From assembly GCA_026197075.1 (NCBI GenBank), contig JAPHQV010000021.1, positions 1 to 48,665 of the forward strand: DNA of 48,665 nucleotides, given 5' to 3'. A program made the translations under genes and the position numbers. A model generated the notes under the pieces. The model worked only from the letters and a program-made list of their open reading frames with translations. It was not told the DNA's origin and did no database searches. Source of the DNA: Gammaproteobacteria bacterium. GTDB taxonomy: Bacteria; Pseudomonadota; Gammaproteobacteria; DSM-19610. How positions within the stretch are numbered: position 1 is the stretch's first letter; every line of letters starts with the position of its first letter. Positions 1 to 5,814 of this stretch are shown here, in pieces.

Positions 1-116
1 TACAACCGGGATCGACTCCACTCGGGAATCGGCTACCAATCGCCGATTAAATATGAAAAGCTGTGCGCGTAAAGTGTCCACGAAAGTGGTGCTAGTTCAC
101 GCGGCTGGCCTCAGAC

Positions 117-123
117 GTTATGC
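117..123 (+). other. Integron core site (right end of a cut-off attC)
   Basis: GTTATGC fits the GTTRRRY core that ends every attC site, and the first cassette gene starts a few bases further on. The left half of this attC would lie within or before bases 1-116, but I cannot find a convincing inverse core (RYYYAAC) there, so only the core is called. Bases 1-116 hold no gene that I can see. Confidence 0.5.
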
Positions 124-137
124 CGCGAGGTAAGAGG

Positions 138-821
138 ATGGACTGGACGTACAACACACTCTGGATCGACCAGTTGCCGGCCAACACATACCGATCGGTT
201 GATCTGAAGGCGGGGCAGACGAAGGTCGAGGATGCGGCTAACCACCCTTACGTTGTACTACGCGGATTCAAACCCAGGTCTCATTCGCTGAGCGACCTAA
301 TCGGCATCGCTTCTGCGCAATACCTCGAACTAATTCACTCCAACATCCGGACGTTCAACGGTATCTCTCGGCTCGGAGCCTTGAAAAGGCTTGAGGCACA
401 TTACTGCGTCAAACTCGAAGACGGCGCAGATCTCTTGGAGCTAAATGGCTGTCTCGAATGGCTACACATAAATCAGTCAAAAAAGCTCAGATTCAAAAAT
501 CTGCATCTGCTGAAGAATCTGAAGGTTCTATGCCTCAATAGCTGCGGCCCGCTTGAGAACCTGCAGTTCCTGAAGGAAATGCCCAACCTCCTAGATTTCC
601 GTTTTATAGGTACGAACGTGATAGATGGCGACCTGCAGCCCCTATTTGAGCATCCGTCGCTCGTCTCAGTCGGTTTCTTGAATAAGCGGCATTACAACTA
701 CGATGAGAAGGAGGTGGGGGCACATTTCGCTGACCGCGGAGAGAAGGCGCGTGTCTATGTACGCAAGGGTTCATATCGCACCTTCACATATCGAGGCGTT
801 GGTGATGCGCGGCATAACTAG
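138..821 (+). CDS. LRR-like hypothetical protein, integron cassette 1
   Basis: A 227-residue protein with a repeating leucine pattern from about residue 60 to 190 (segments such as LGALKRLEAH, LLKNLKVLCLNS and LKEMPNLLDFRF), which suggests a short leucine-rich-repeat solenoid; no catalytic motif is visible. It has no signal peptide or membrane segment. The ATG at 138 is preferred over the one at 120 because GAGG at 127-130 sits at a normal ribosome-binding distance from it, whereas the ATG at 120 lies inside the integron core site. Its stop codon (819-821) falls inside the next attC, as is common for cassette genes. Function is unknown; LRR proteins usually bind other proteins. Codon use is less GC-rich than in the housekeeping genes of this window, in line with a mobile cassette. 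Confidence 0.7.
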   Translation: MDWTYNTLWIDQLPANTYRSVDLKAGQTKVEDAANHPYVVLRGFKPRSHSLSDLIGIASAQYLELIHSNIRTFNGISRLGALKRLEAHYCVKLEDGADLLELNGCLEWLHINQSKKLRFKNLHLLKNLKVLCLNSCGPLENLQFLKEMPNLLDFRFIGTNVIDGDLQPLFEHPSLVSVGFLNKRHYNYDEKEVGAHFADRGEKARVYVRKGSYRTFTYRGVGDARHN

Positions 822-872
822 GCGCCCCAGCTCGACGCGCGTTCCGCGCGCGGCTGGGCTTGGTCGTTATGT
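812..872 (+). repeat. attC recombination site of cassette 1
   Basis: Starts with GCATAAC (812-818) and ends with GTTATGT (866-872), the complementary core pair of an attC. Between them is an imperfect hairpin: GCCCCAGC and CGCGCG on the left pair with CGCGCG and GGCTGGGC on the right. At 61 bases it lies within the normal attC range. An integron integrase would cut the folded bottom strand next to the GTT. Confidence 0.8.
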
Positions 873-881
873 TTCAGCCGA

Positions 882-1334
882 ATGAACGCACTCGTTTCTA
901 AATTCTTCACGGAGCTACATAAAACGGCCATGAAGCCTATGGGGTTCAGGAAGGAACGTCATAGGTTTTCCCGTCCACAAGACGGGTATGTAGAAATAGT
1001 CGACTTTCAGGGAAGCTCGTGGAATCAAGCCGAAGGTCCGTGGCTTTTCTATATCAACATAGCTGTTGGATTCGAAGGTATAGAAGCTAAAGGCCAGAAA
1101 CTGTGGTTTAACGTAGCCCACGCTATGGGAAGAATCGAAGGCCTTGTTCCAGGTTCAAATACTCAATATTCGCTAAGTGAGTCGTCATTTTCCGAGTTGT
1201 TGAAAAGAATTCCTATTTTGGTAGAAACGGCAAGTAAAGCATTACCGTCCTTTCTGCCAAGAGCCGAGCAAAGAGCAATGGCGGGTTTATTGTCCCCTTT
1301 GCCAGTTCCCGAAAACTGGAAAACTGAAACATAA
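882..1334 (+). CDS. DUF4304 domain protein, integron cassette 2
   Basis: A 150-residue protein whose pattern fits DUF4304: an N-terminal helix ending in MGFRKERHRFSR, then VDFQGSSWN and a strand FYINIAVGFEG. The family is uncharacterised and is common in cassettes and in contact-dependent or immunity-like settings, but nothing here proves a role. The start is the first ATG after the core at 866-872; there is no clear ribosome-binding site, which is usual for cassette genes that rely on upstream transcription and translation. The stop (1332-1334) overlaps the start of the next attC. No signal peptide or membrane segment. Confidence 0.7.
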   Translation: MNALVSKFFTELHKTAMKPMGFRKERHRFSRPQDGYVEIVDFQGSSWNQAEGPWLFYINIAVGFEGIEAKGQKLWFNVAHAMGRIEGLVPGSNTQYSLSESSFSELLKRIPILVETASKALPSFLPRAEQRAMAGLLSPLPVPENWKTET

Positions 1335-1416
1335 CTATGTTTTCAACCGGACGCGGTGATACGGCGCACCGTTTCCTGATGTCTCGTGGCCCGCGCCGGT
1401 TAAAACAACGTTAGGC
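1329..1416 (+). repeat. attC recombination site of cassette 2
   Basis: Begins ACATAAC (1329-1335) and ends GTTAGGC (1410-1416). The arms are complementary with single unpaired bases: GTTTTCAACCGGACGCGG at 1339-1356 pairs with CCGCGCCGGTTAAAAC at 1391-1406. Extrahelical bases of this kind are the strand-selection mark of attC sites. Length is 88 bases. Confidence 0.85.
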
Positions 1417-1427
1417 GATCTAGAATC

Positions 1428-1811
1428 ATGAGCATTGAGCCATTAGCTATCAAAGATGAGGAGTCAGCTCATCCAATTGCGGGCAATTGGCGGCCAATCT
1501 TTCGAGAGGTAGTAAAGTCCTTTGCCAAAGGTGATTTTGAGCTTTCTAAGGGAGCATCCGGAGTCGCGCCAGTTGCTCCCGATATTGCCTCCCAGAATCG
1601 AAAATATGTCAGGGATTATGGCGAAGCGCTAGTAGAGCTTCCGGAAGACACATGGGATACATCTTGTGCGCAATGGATGGACCCGCATTGGGAAGTTTTG
1701 ATTGACCTATATACCGAGGGAGAAGGCGCTAGCGATCTAGTTCTAACGGGTAACATGATTGAGTTGGATGGAAATCCAAAATTTACGGTTGGGCTAATTT
1801 ATGTCCCCTAG
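1428..1811 (+). CDS. Hypothetical protein, integron cassette 3
   Basis: A 127-residue soluble, acidic protein. It contains a GNWRPIFREVVKSF helix near the N terminus, then a stretch with YGEALVELPEDTW and a conserved-looking WMDPHWEVLIDLYTEGEG core, ending in a beta strand VGLIYVP. This resembles a small uncharacterised cassette family (I believe the one now catalogued as DUF7668), but I cannot confirm the name from sequence alone. It starts 12 bases after the core at 1410-1416, with no obvious ribosome-binding site. It is bounded by attC sites on both sides, so it is a complete single-gene cassette. No enzyme motif, signal peptide or membrane helix is visible. Confidence 0.65.
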   Translation: MSIEPLAIKDEESAHPIAGNWRPIFREVVKSFAKGDFELSKGASGVAPVAPDIASQNRKYVRDYGEALVELPEDTWDTSCAQWMDPHWEVLIDLYTEGEGASDLVLTGNMIELDGNPKFTVGLIYVP

Positions 1812-1828
1812 TGCTTATAATATTCAGC

Positions 1829-1907
1829 GCCTAACCATTCGCACCAAATCGCGCCCTAGCGGGCGCCGGACGCTCGCTAGCTCGCGCCGCTGTGCTTGGC
1901 GTTGGGC
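1829..1907 (+). repeat. attC recombination site of cassette 3
   Basis: GCCTAAC (1829-1835) and GTTGGGC (1901-1907) form the complementary core pair. The inner part (GCGCCCTAGCGGGCGCC, then GCTCGCTAGCTCGCGC) is rich in self-complementary segments. Length is 79 bases. Confidence 0.85.
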
Positions 1908-1953
1908 GACAAGAATCTGGCCAGATTTCGAGAGCTTTCCTTAGGGAGGAAAC

Positions 1954-2307
1954 ATGGAGCTAAAAATTAACGCGACAGACATTCGCTGGTGGTTTTGGGC
2001 GGTAACTCTGGCTTTCATTGTTGCGGCGATCTCGGGGTGGATTCCCGGCTATTACGTTGTGATGGCTATTAGCGCGGTGCAGGTTATTTTCTTTCTGGTG
2101 CAAGAGAAAAGTCTGACCTCATTCCCGACCCAGATCCGGGTTGTTTATTTTGCCTTTACGCTCTTTGGATTGTGGCTCGAAGTGCGGCTATTTATTTACA
2201 TAATCCTTCTTTTGGGAACAATCATGGTGACCTTCTTCGGGCGTTGCAGCATAGCTGCTTGTACTCAAGCACATGCCGTGGAATCAAGGGCGCGAGGCCA
2301 GGCTTAA
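1954..2307 (+). CDS. Small membrane protein, integron cassette 4 (C terminus probably frameshifted)
   Basis: A 117-residue protein with about three to four hydrophobic segments: roughly residues 13-30 (WFWAVTLAFIVAA), 33-48, 62-80 (VVYFAFTLFGLW) and 80-98. An excellent ribosome-binding site (GGGAGGAAAC) precedes the ATG. The last 22 residues are polar and read like a shifted frame: dropping one base near 2254-2257 gives LVLKHMPWNQGREARLN and a stop at 2308-2310, which looks like the true C terminus of this cassette family as I remember it. The hydrophobic body is intact, so the protein may still insert into the membrane. Function unknown. Confidence 0.6.
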   Translation: MELKINATDIRWWFWAVTLAFIVAAISGWIPGYYVVMAISAVQVIFFLVQEKSLTSFPTQIRVVYFAFTLFGLWLEVRLFIYIILLLGTIMVTFFGRCSIAACTQAHAVESRARGQA

Positions 2308-2335
2308 CTAGCTAGTCGGGAGCAGCAACAATGTC

Positions 2336-2405
2336 GCCCAACAATTTGCTCCACCTGACTCGCGGTGCTGACGCACCGCGAGTCAGGTGAGCTCAGTCGT
2401 TGGCG
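2336..2405 (+). repeat. attC recombination site of cassette 4
   Basis: GCCCAAC (2336-2342) opens and GTTGGCG (2399-2405) closes the site; the last two bases deviate from the perfect complement. The centre is an unusually strong hairpin: ACCTGACTCGCGGTGC at 2353-2368 pairs perfectly with GCACCGCGAGTCAGGT at 2373-2388 around TGAC. Such a stem could also slow transcription. Confidence 0.75.
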
Positions 2406-2465
2406 CTGCGGATCTGATGCCGCAGCGACCTTTCTGCGATAGGATTTGCACCCTCTGCTTCTAGA

Positions 2466-2690
2466 TTAAGCCGTTACTCGGGCGACAATTCTTCGCACCC
2501 ATGGAGCCACAACAGCGACGGTTGGAAAGGCTACCGGCCATGTCGTAATACAGCTTCTGAGCCACTGCGCAGGGAATCCGGAGCCTACTCCCCGTGAGAT
2601 TGCGAGGACGAAGGCCGACACGATGCAGACCATAATGGCCGAGAGCAAGGCACTGAAAAGGATTGGTGCAAAACGAGCGGGAATACGCAT
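2466..2690 (-). CDS. DUF2798 family small membrane protein
   Basis: A 74-residue protein with two hydrophobic helices, at about residues 8-28 (ILFSALLSAIMVCIVSAFVL) and 46-62, ending in the basic WVRRIVARV. The spacing and the WLRSCITTWPVAFPTVAVVAPWVRR block fit DUF2798, a family of two-helix inner-membrane proteins of unknown function. The start at 2690 is chosen because AGGAG sits six bases upstream; the longer readings lack such a site. It follows the DUF2938 gene on the same strand with a 58-base gap, so the two are probably co-transcribed from the promoter at 3280-3310. Both run against the other genes of the cassette array. Confidence 0.7.
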   Translation of the reverse strand: MRIPARFAPILFSALLSAIMVCIVSAFVLAISRGVGSGFPAQWLRSCITTWPVAFPTVAVVAPWVRRIVARVTA

Positions 2691-2748
2691 TTTAATCTCC
2701 TGAGCCATAATTTGCCGAATCAAATATTGCTGCTGGTTGGACTGCATT

Positions 2749-3240
2749 TCATATTGAGTAAACAAGATGTACCACCTGGCCCGCTGCATAGAGTCCGAGA
2801 CCAAACACCACGTGGGTAATAAGGCTCTGCAGTCGAGCAGAGGCGGGGCGTGGTGTTCGGGAGGCCGCAATACCGGCGCCCATGCCTGGTTGCATCAAGA
2901 AGAATGGCGCCGCCACGCCACCAACGCCCACGGCGAGCGCGGGACCAATCGTCGGTTGCTGAACCCATGCAGGTCCCCAGATACCGATAAGCAAGGCTGC
3001 GAACGCGATACCTATCAGGTAATGAGCTGTCCACCCTATGATGTGTTCGCCGCGCACCGGGGCAGACGCCGCGATCGAGTCATGGCAAAAACGTCCGCGT
3101 GGCATATGGCCGATCCAACGGCCGACCAGCGCATAGTTGGGGGGCGCAATGCCGAGCAACGGTTTGCGGGCCAGACCCCACAAGTCCATAACCGCAGTAG
3201 CGCCAACTCCGATGTACAAGCTGAATAGCAGACTGTTCAT
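2749..3240 (-). CDS. DUF2938 family membrane protein
   Basis: A 163-residue integral membrane protein with four hydrophobic stretches, at about residues 3-22, 68-90, 97-117 and 137-158. The order YIGVGATAVMDLW, NYALVGRWIGHMPRGRF, GEHIIGW.AHYLIGI and FFLMQPGMGAGIAASRTP is characteristic of DUF2938, whose function is unknown. The start at 3240 is used because CAGGAGAGAGAT directly precedes the ATG; an upstream ATG at 3288 lies within the promoter itself. The divergent MerR-type gene and the MerR-like operator between them suggest that expression is induced by whatever ligand the regulator senses. Confidence 0.75.
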   Translation of the reverse strand: MNSLLFSLYIGVGATAVMDLWGLARKPLLGIAPPNYALVGRWIGHMPRGRFCHDSIAASAPVRGEHIIGWTAHYLIGIAFAALLIGIWGPAWVQQPTIGPALAVGVGGVAAPFFLMQPGMGAGIAASRTPRPASARLQSLITHVVFGLGLYAAGQVVHLVYSI

Positions 3241-3279
3241 ATCTCTCTCCTGTCGTTGCCTTGATCGAGGCATGGTGCT

Positions 3280-3310
3280 AGCGTACAACTTAAAGTCGAC
3301 TTGAAGTCAA
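3280..3310 (-). promoter_or_regulatory. MerR-type promoter with 19-base spacer and operator
   Basis: Read on the minus strand, TTGACT (3310-3305) and TACGCT (3285-3280) form -35 and -10 boxes 19 bases apart, the over-long spacing typical of MerR-activated promoters. The spacer contains the near-palindrome ACTTCAAGTCGACTTTAAGT (3307-3288). It lies between the DUF2938 gene and the merR gene, so it can serve activation of the first and autoregulation of the second. Binding is inferred, not shown. Confidence 0.7.
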
Positions 3311-3320
3311 GGGGGTGGCT

Positions 3321-3779
3321 ATGGATATCACTGAAGTCGCTAAACGTTCTGGACTGCCGGCCTCGACGTTGCGCTTCTATGAGGAGAAGGGGTTAATCAG
3401 ATCTATTGGCAGAAGAGGTTTACGCAGGCTCTTCAGCGCCACTGTGCTGGAGCGACTGGCGCTGATTGCGCTAGGGCGCGCTGCGGGATTTTCATTGGAT
3501 GAAATTGCCCGCATGTTAGGGTTTGGAGGAGACCCAAAGATTGACAGAGAGTTACTGGCGAGCAAGGCAGATGAACTCGATAGGACCATTAAGAAGTTGA
3601 TGGCGATGCGCGATGGCCTTCGACATGCGGCTGTCTGCTCTGCGCCGAGCCATATGGAATGTCCGAAGTTTCGCCGCCTGCTTGGATTGGCTGCATCTGG
3701 GGCTATTGGTAGTGAAGGCTCGAAGAAGTTGTCACAAAAGCGGCGCCCCAACAAGGCGTTGCACCGGACAAGCCGGTGA
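3321..3779 (+). CDS. MerR family transcriptional regulator
   Basis: A 152-residue regulator. The N-terminal winged helix (about residues 1-70) contains ITEVAKRSGLPASTLRFYEEKGLI, the standard MerR signature; a coiled dimerisation helix follows (about 75-110). A cysteine (C112) and a second (C120, in SHMEC) lie in the effector region, so metal or thiol sensing is possible but unproven. The ATG at 3321 has AAGGGGG five bases upstream; GTG at 3315 is the alternative. The last ten residues (PNKALHRTSR) are encoded by the attC site, a familiar result of a cassette gene losing its own stop. It is divergent from the DUF2938-DUF2798 pair, which it probably controls. Confidence 0.8.
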   Translation: MDITEVAKRSGLPASTLRFYEEKGLIRSIGRRGLRRLFSATVLERLALIALGRAAGFSLDEIARMLGFGGDPKIDRELLASKADELDRTIKKLMAMRDGLRHAAVCSAPSHMECPKFRRLLGLAASGAIGSEGSKKLSQKRRPNKALHRTSR

Positions 3780-3794
3780 ACACGGTGTTAGAAC
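3745..3794 (+). repeat. Short attC-like site of cassette 5
   Basis: Opens with CCCCAAC (3746-3752) and closes with GTTAGAA (3787-3793). Inside, CACCGG pairs with CCGGTG around ACAAG. At 50 bases it is shorter than most attC sites, and the outer arms pair poorly, so it may be a deleted form. The AACAAGGCGTTGCACCGGAC segment is typical of a common attC family. Confidence 0.6.
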
Positions 3795-3818
3795 TCACGA
3801 GACCCAGAATAGTGGCGC

Positions 3819-3847
3819 TTGACGATACTATCGTGAAACGATAGTAT
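3819..3847 (+). promoter_or_regulatory. higBA promoter with overlapping palindromic operator
   Basis: TTGACG (3819-3824) and TAGTAT (3842-3847), 17 bases apart, form a good sigma-70 promoter. A perfect 10-base inverted repeat, ATACTATCGT (3825-3834) and ACGATAGTAT (3838-3847), fills the spacer and the -10 box. Bound HigA would block polymerase, the usual autorepression of toxin-antitoxin operons. Transcription would start only a few bases before the higB ATG. Confidence 0.75.
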
Positions 3848-3855
3848 TCAGCGTT

Positions 3856-4137
3856 ATGATCAAATCGTTCAAGGGCAAGGAAGCTGAGAAGATTTATCAG
3901 GGCCGCTATTCGAAGCGGATTCCCAAAGAAATTCAACACCTTGCGGCCAGGAAGCTTGAAATGCTTGCGGCTGCGAGCGAGCTAAAATCATTGAGAATTC
4001 CACCGTCTAACCGTCTTGAAAAACTGAAGGGTGACAGGGCAGGTCAACACAGTATACGAATCAACGATCAATGGCGTATCTGTTTTACCTGGAAAGCCGG
4101 TGATGCTCATAAGGTAGATATCGTTGATTATTATTAG
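3856..4137 (+). CDS. higB: HigB-type toxin (RelE/ParE superfamily)
   Basis: A 93-residue basic protein matching the short HigB/RelE toxins that cut mRNA at the ribosome. Seen in the sequence: an N-terminal strand IKSFKGKEAEKIY, a basic helix IPKEIQHLAARKLEMLAAA, the PPSNRLEKLKGDRAGQHSIRINDQWRICFTW core, and a C-terminal strand VDIVDYY. In this family the conserved Arg in INDQWRICF and the final Tyr or His take part in catalysis. The antitoxin gene follows after 11 bases. The promoter begins just upstream, so the mRNA is nearly leaderless, and no ribosome-binding site is seen. Toxin-first order and placement between two attC sites are typical of integron-stabilising modules. Confidence 0.85.
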   Translation: MIKSFKGKEAEKIYQGRYSKRIPKEIQHLAARKLEMLAAASELKSLRIPPSNRLEKLKGDRAGQHSIRINDQWRICFTWKAGDAHKVDIVDYY

Positions 4138-4148
4138 AGGGCTCAGTC

Positions 4149-4448
4149 ATGGCTAAGAGAGATTTCGACCCCGTTCATCCTGGCGAAATTCTGCTAGAGG
4201 AATTTTTGCGGCCTATGGGCATATCGCAATACCGTCTCGCGAAAGATATCAGTGTGGCGCAACGCCGTATAAGCGAAATCACCCAAGGCAAGCGTTCTAT
4301 TACAGCAGATACCGCGTTACGCCTCGGTCGGTACTTCGGTATGGAGGCACAATTTTGGCTCAATCTTCAGTCACGTTATGATCTTTTGTGCGCAGAATCA
4401 GAACTCGCAAAACGTCTGGAAAAAGAAGTTACACCCCATGCGGCATAG
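4149..4448 (+). CDS. higA: HigA-type antitoxin (XRE family)
   Basis: A 99-residue antitoxin with the family opening PVHPGEILLEEFLRPMGIS, a helix-turn-helix at about residues 27-60 (ISQYRLAKDISVAQRRISEITQGKRSI) and the ending FGMEAQFWLNLQSRYDL. It binds and neutralises HigB and, through its DNA-binding domain, should repress the operon at the 3825-3847 palindrome. GAGGG lies eight bases before the ATG. Both the gene and its partner sit in one cassette closed by the attC at 4456. The family assignment is firm; that the pair is active is inferred. Confidence 0.88.
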   Translation: MAKRDFDPVHPGEILLEEFLRPMGISQYRLAKDISVAQRRISEITQGKRSITADTALRLGRYFGMEAQFWLNLQSRYDLLCAESELAKRLEKEVTPHAA

Positions 4449-4455
4449 AGAAAGA

Positions 4456-4514
4456 GTCCTAACCAGCCGAACAAGCCGACGCGAAGATCGCGCGGCTTAT
4501 GGGTGACGTTGGAC
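4456..4514 (+). repeat. attC recombination site of cassette 6 (last one seen)
   Basis: GTCCTAAC (4456-4463) and GTTGGAC (4508-4514) form the core pair. AAGCCGACGCG (4473-4483) pairs with CGCGCGGCTT (4489-4498) around AAGAT. Length is 59 bases. No further attC is found to the right, so the array probably ends here. Confidence 0.85.
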
Positions 4515-4613
4515 CTGAACGTAATGCCTTCCTATCTGACTGTTGTACCGGTAATGAACGGCGAACTTCTGTTTAGGGCCAGAATGGCCGAGCCTAAAAA
4601 GGAAATTTCAAGA

Positions 4614-5249
4614 ATGCCGCGAATTGCCTGGGTGAGTTTGATCACAATTGCCACGTTGCTAATGGTGGGTAATGCTATGGCCGTTGAGGAAGCGGAATAC
4701 AACGTACTTCATGAAGAAGACGGGTTCGAACTTCGGGAGTACGAATCCCATATTCTCGCTGAGACGACGGTAGCGGGAGAGTTTGAAGATGCGGGTAACG
4801 AAGCATTCGGCCGACTGTTCAAGTACATTTCCGGCAACAACAAACAGCAGCAGAAAATGGCGATGACATCGCCTGTTGGGCAAGCGCCATCGGGTCAGAA
4901 AATCGAGATGACATCGCCGGTGAGCCAGCAGAAACAGGATGGAAAATGGATTGTCAGCTTCATGATGCCAGCGTCATTCACGCTGGAAACAACTCCTGAG
5001 CCAAAGGATCCAAACGTATCTATTCGCGAGGTTCCAGCACGTCTTATTGCCGCGGTACGTTATTCGGGTTTTTGGAGCGAAGAGAATTACCGTCGCAACT
5101 TGGCAAAATTACAGGATTGGATAGATAATAATCGCCTGACTCCGCTAGGCGAACCGATTTGGGCACGGTATAACCCACCGTTCATGCCTTGGTTCCTTCG
5201 TCGCAATGAAATCCTGATACCGGTTGCATCTCCTGAATCCGACGATTGA
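4614..5249 (+). CDS. SOUL-family haem-binding-like protein, exported
   Basis: A 211-residue protein. Residues 1-22 (MPRIAWVSLITIATLLMVGNAM) form a signal peptide with likely cleavage near AMA-VEE, so the protein should be periplasmic. The rest fits the SOUL/HBP family: YNVLHEEDGFELREYESHILAETTV, then GRLFKYISGNNKQQQKMAMTSPV, the repeated MTSPV motif, and FMMPASFTLETTPEP. Family members bind haem or tetrapyrroles, but bacterial roles are poorly known. The ATG at 4614 is chosen because it opens the signal peptide; a longer reading would start inside the attC site. It follows the last attC and has none of its own, so it may be the resident gene next to the array. Confidence 0.8.
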   Translation: MPRIAWVSLITIATLLMVGNAMAVEEAEYNVLHEEDGFELREYESHILAETTVAGEFEDAGNEAFGRLFKYISGNNKQQQKMAMTSPVGQAPSGQKIEMTSPVSQQKQDGKWIVSFMMPASFTLETTPEPKDPNVSIREVPARLIAAVRYSGFWSEENYRRNLAKLQDWIDNNRLTPLGEPIWARYNPPFMPWFLRRNEILIPVASPESDD

Positions 5250-5335
5250 GCGCGGTGCAGTTGACGCCACACGAGTCGGTACAGCGGAGATGATAGTTTC
5301 TACGGTTTAGTTGACGTCATACACTCTGGAAACCT

Positions 5336-5683
5336 ATGGCGCTGAGTGAATTTAAAAAGAAGAAATGCGAGAAGCTCATCGGAGAATTCGTCGAGAGGCA
5401 CCGCCCGCCTCCGCACATTCGGGGGCAGCTGGATTTAGGCTTTCGAGTAAAAGGGCAAAGTGTCGAGATCTTCGAAACCCGGCCGATGTGGCGACAGCTG
5501 GATAAAATAACCGAAATACCCATGTCAAAAGCCACCTATGTCAAAGCGCAGCGAATCTGGAAAGTGTATTGGCAAAGAGCGGATCTCAAGTGGCATCGAT
5601 ATGAACCCGACCCCGAGGTCGGTAGTCTCGAGACATTCCTGGACATTGTTGATCAGGATGACTACGCCTGTTTCTTTGGCTAG
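5336..5683 (+). CDS. DUF3024 domain protein
   Basis: A 115-residue soluble protein that matches DUF3024: an N-terminal basic helix, RPPPHIRGQLDLGFRVKGQSVEIFETRP, then KATYVKAQRIWKVYWQRADLKWHRYEP and a short C-terminal helix ending DYACFFG. The function of the family is unknown; the basic, tryptophan-rich surface would suit nucleic-acid or phosphate binding, but that is a guess. It is preceded by two similar 14-base stretches (5259-5272 and 5309-5322, AGTTGACG followed by CCACAC or TCATAC) of unknown meaning. No attC follows it. Confidence 0.75.
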   Translation: MALSEFKKKKCEKLIGEFVERHRPPPHIRGQLDLGFRVKGQSVEIFETRPMWRQLDKITEIPMSKATYVKAQRIWKVYWQRADLKWHRYEPDPEVGSLETFLDIVDQDDYACFFG

Positions 5684-5745
5684 GGAATGATTGAGTAATC
5701 GATCATCCCCGAGAAGGCGGTACTACTGGAATTTGAAAAACCTGG

Positions 5746-5765
5746 ATTCCCGCCTTCGCGGGAAT
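5746..5765. repeat. Palindromic intergenic repeat hairpin
   Basis: ATTCCCGC and GCGGGAAT form a perfect eight-base stem around CTTC, in the context GGATTCCCGC...GGGAATGAC that recurs in many proteobacterial genomes as a dispersed repeat. It lies between the convergent DUF3024 and GNAT-nitrilase genes and could act as a bidirectional transcription stop, although it lacks a T run. Confidence 0.55.
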
Positions 5766-5814
5766 GACGGCTTCTCTCAACGGCAGCAGTAACTGCCGGC
5801 ACCCCGGGTTCCGT

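Noticed and set aside
1-116. Complete attC at the left edge
   Set aside because: Only the right core is clear; no inverse core or pairing arm was found, so the site is called as a core only.
2749-3288. Longer N terminus for the DUF2938 protein starting at 3288
   Set aside because: That ATG lies upstream of the predicted transcription start and lacks a ribosome-binding site; the ATG at 3240 has a good one.
5250-5335. Seventh attC after the SOUL gene
   Set aside because: Two AGTTGACG stretches repeat directly rather than inverted, and there is no RYYYAAC/GTTRRRY pair, so it is not an attC.
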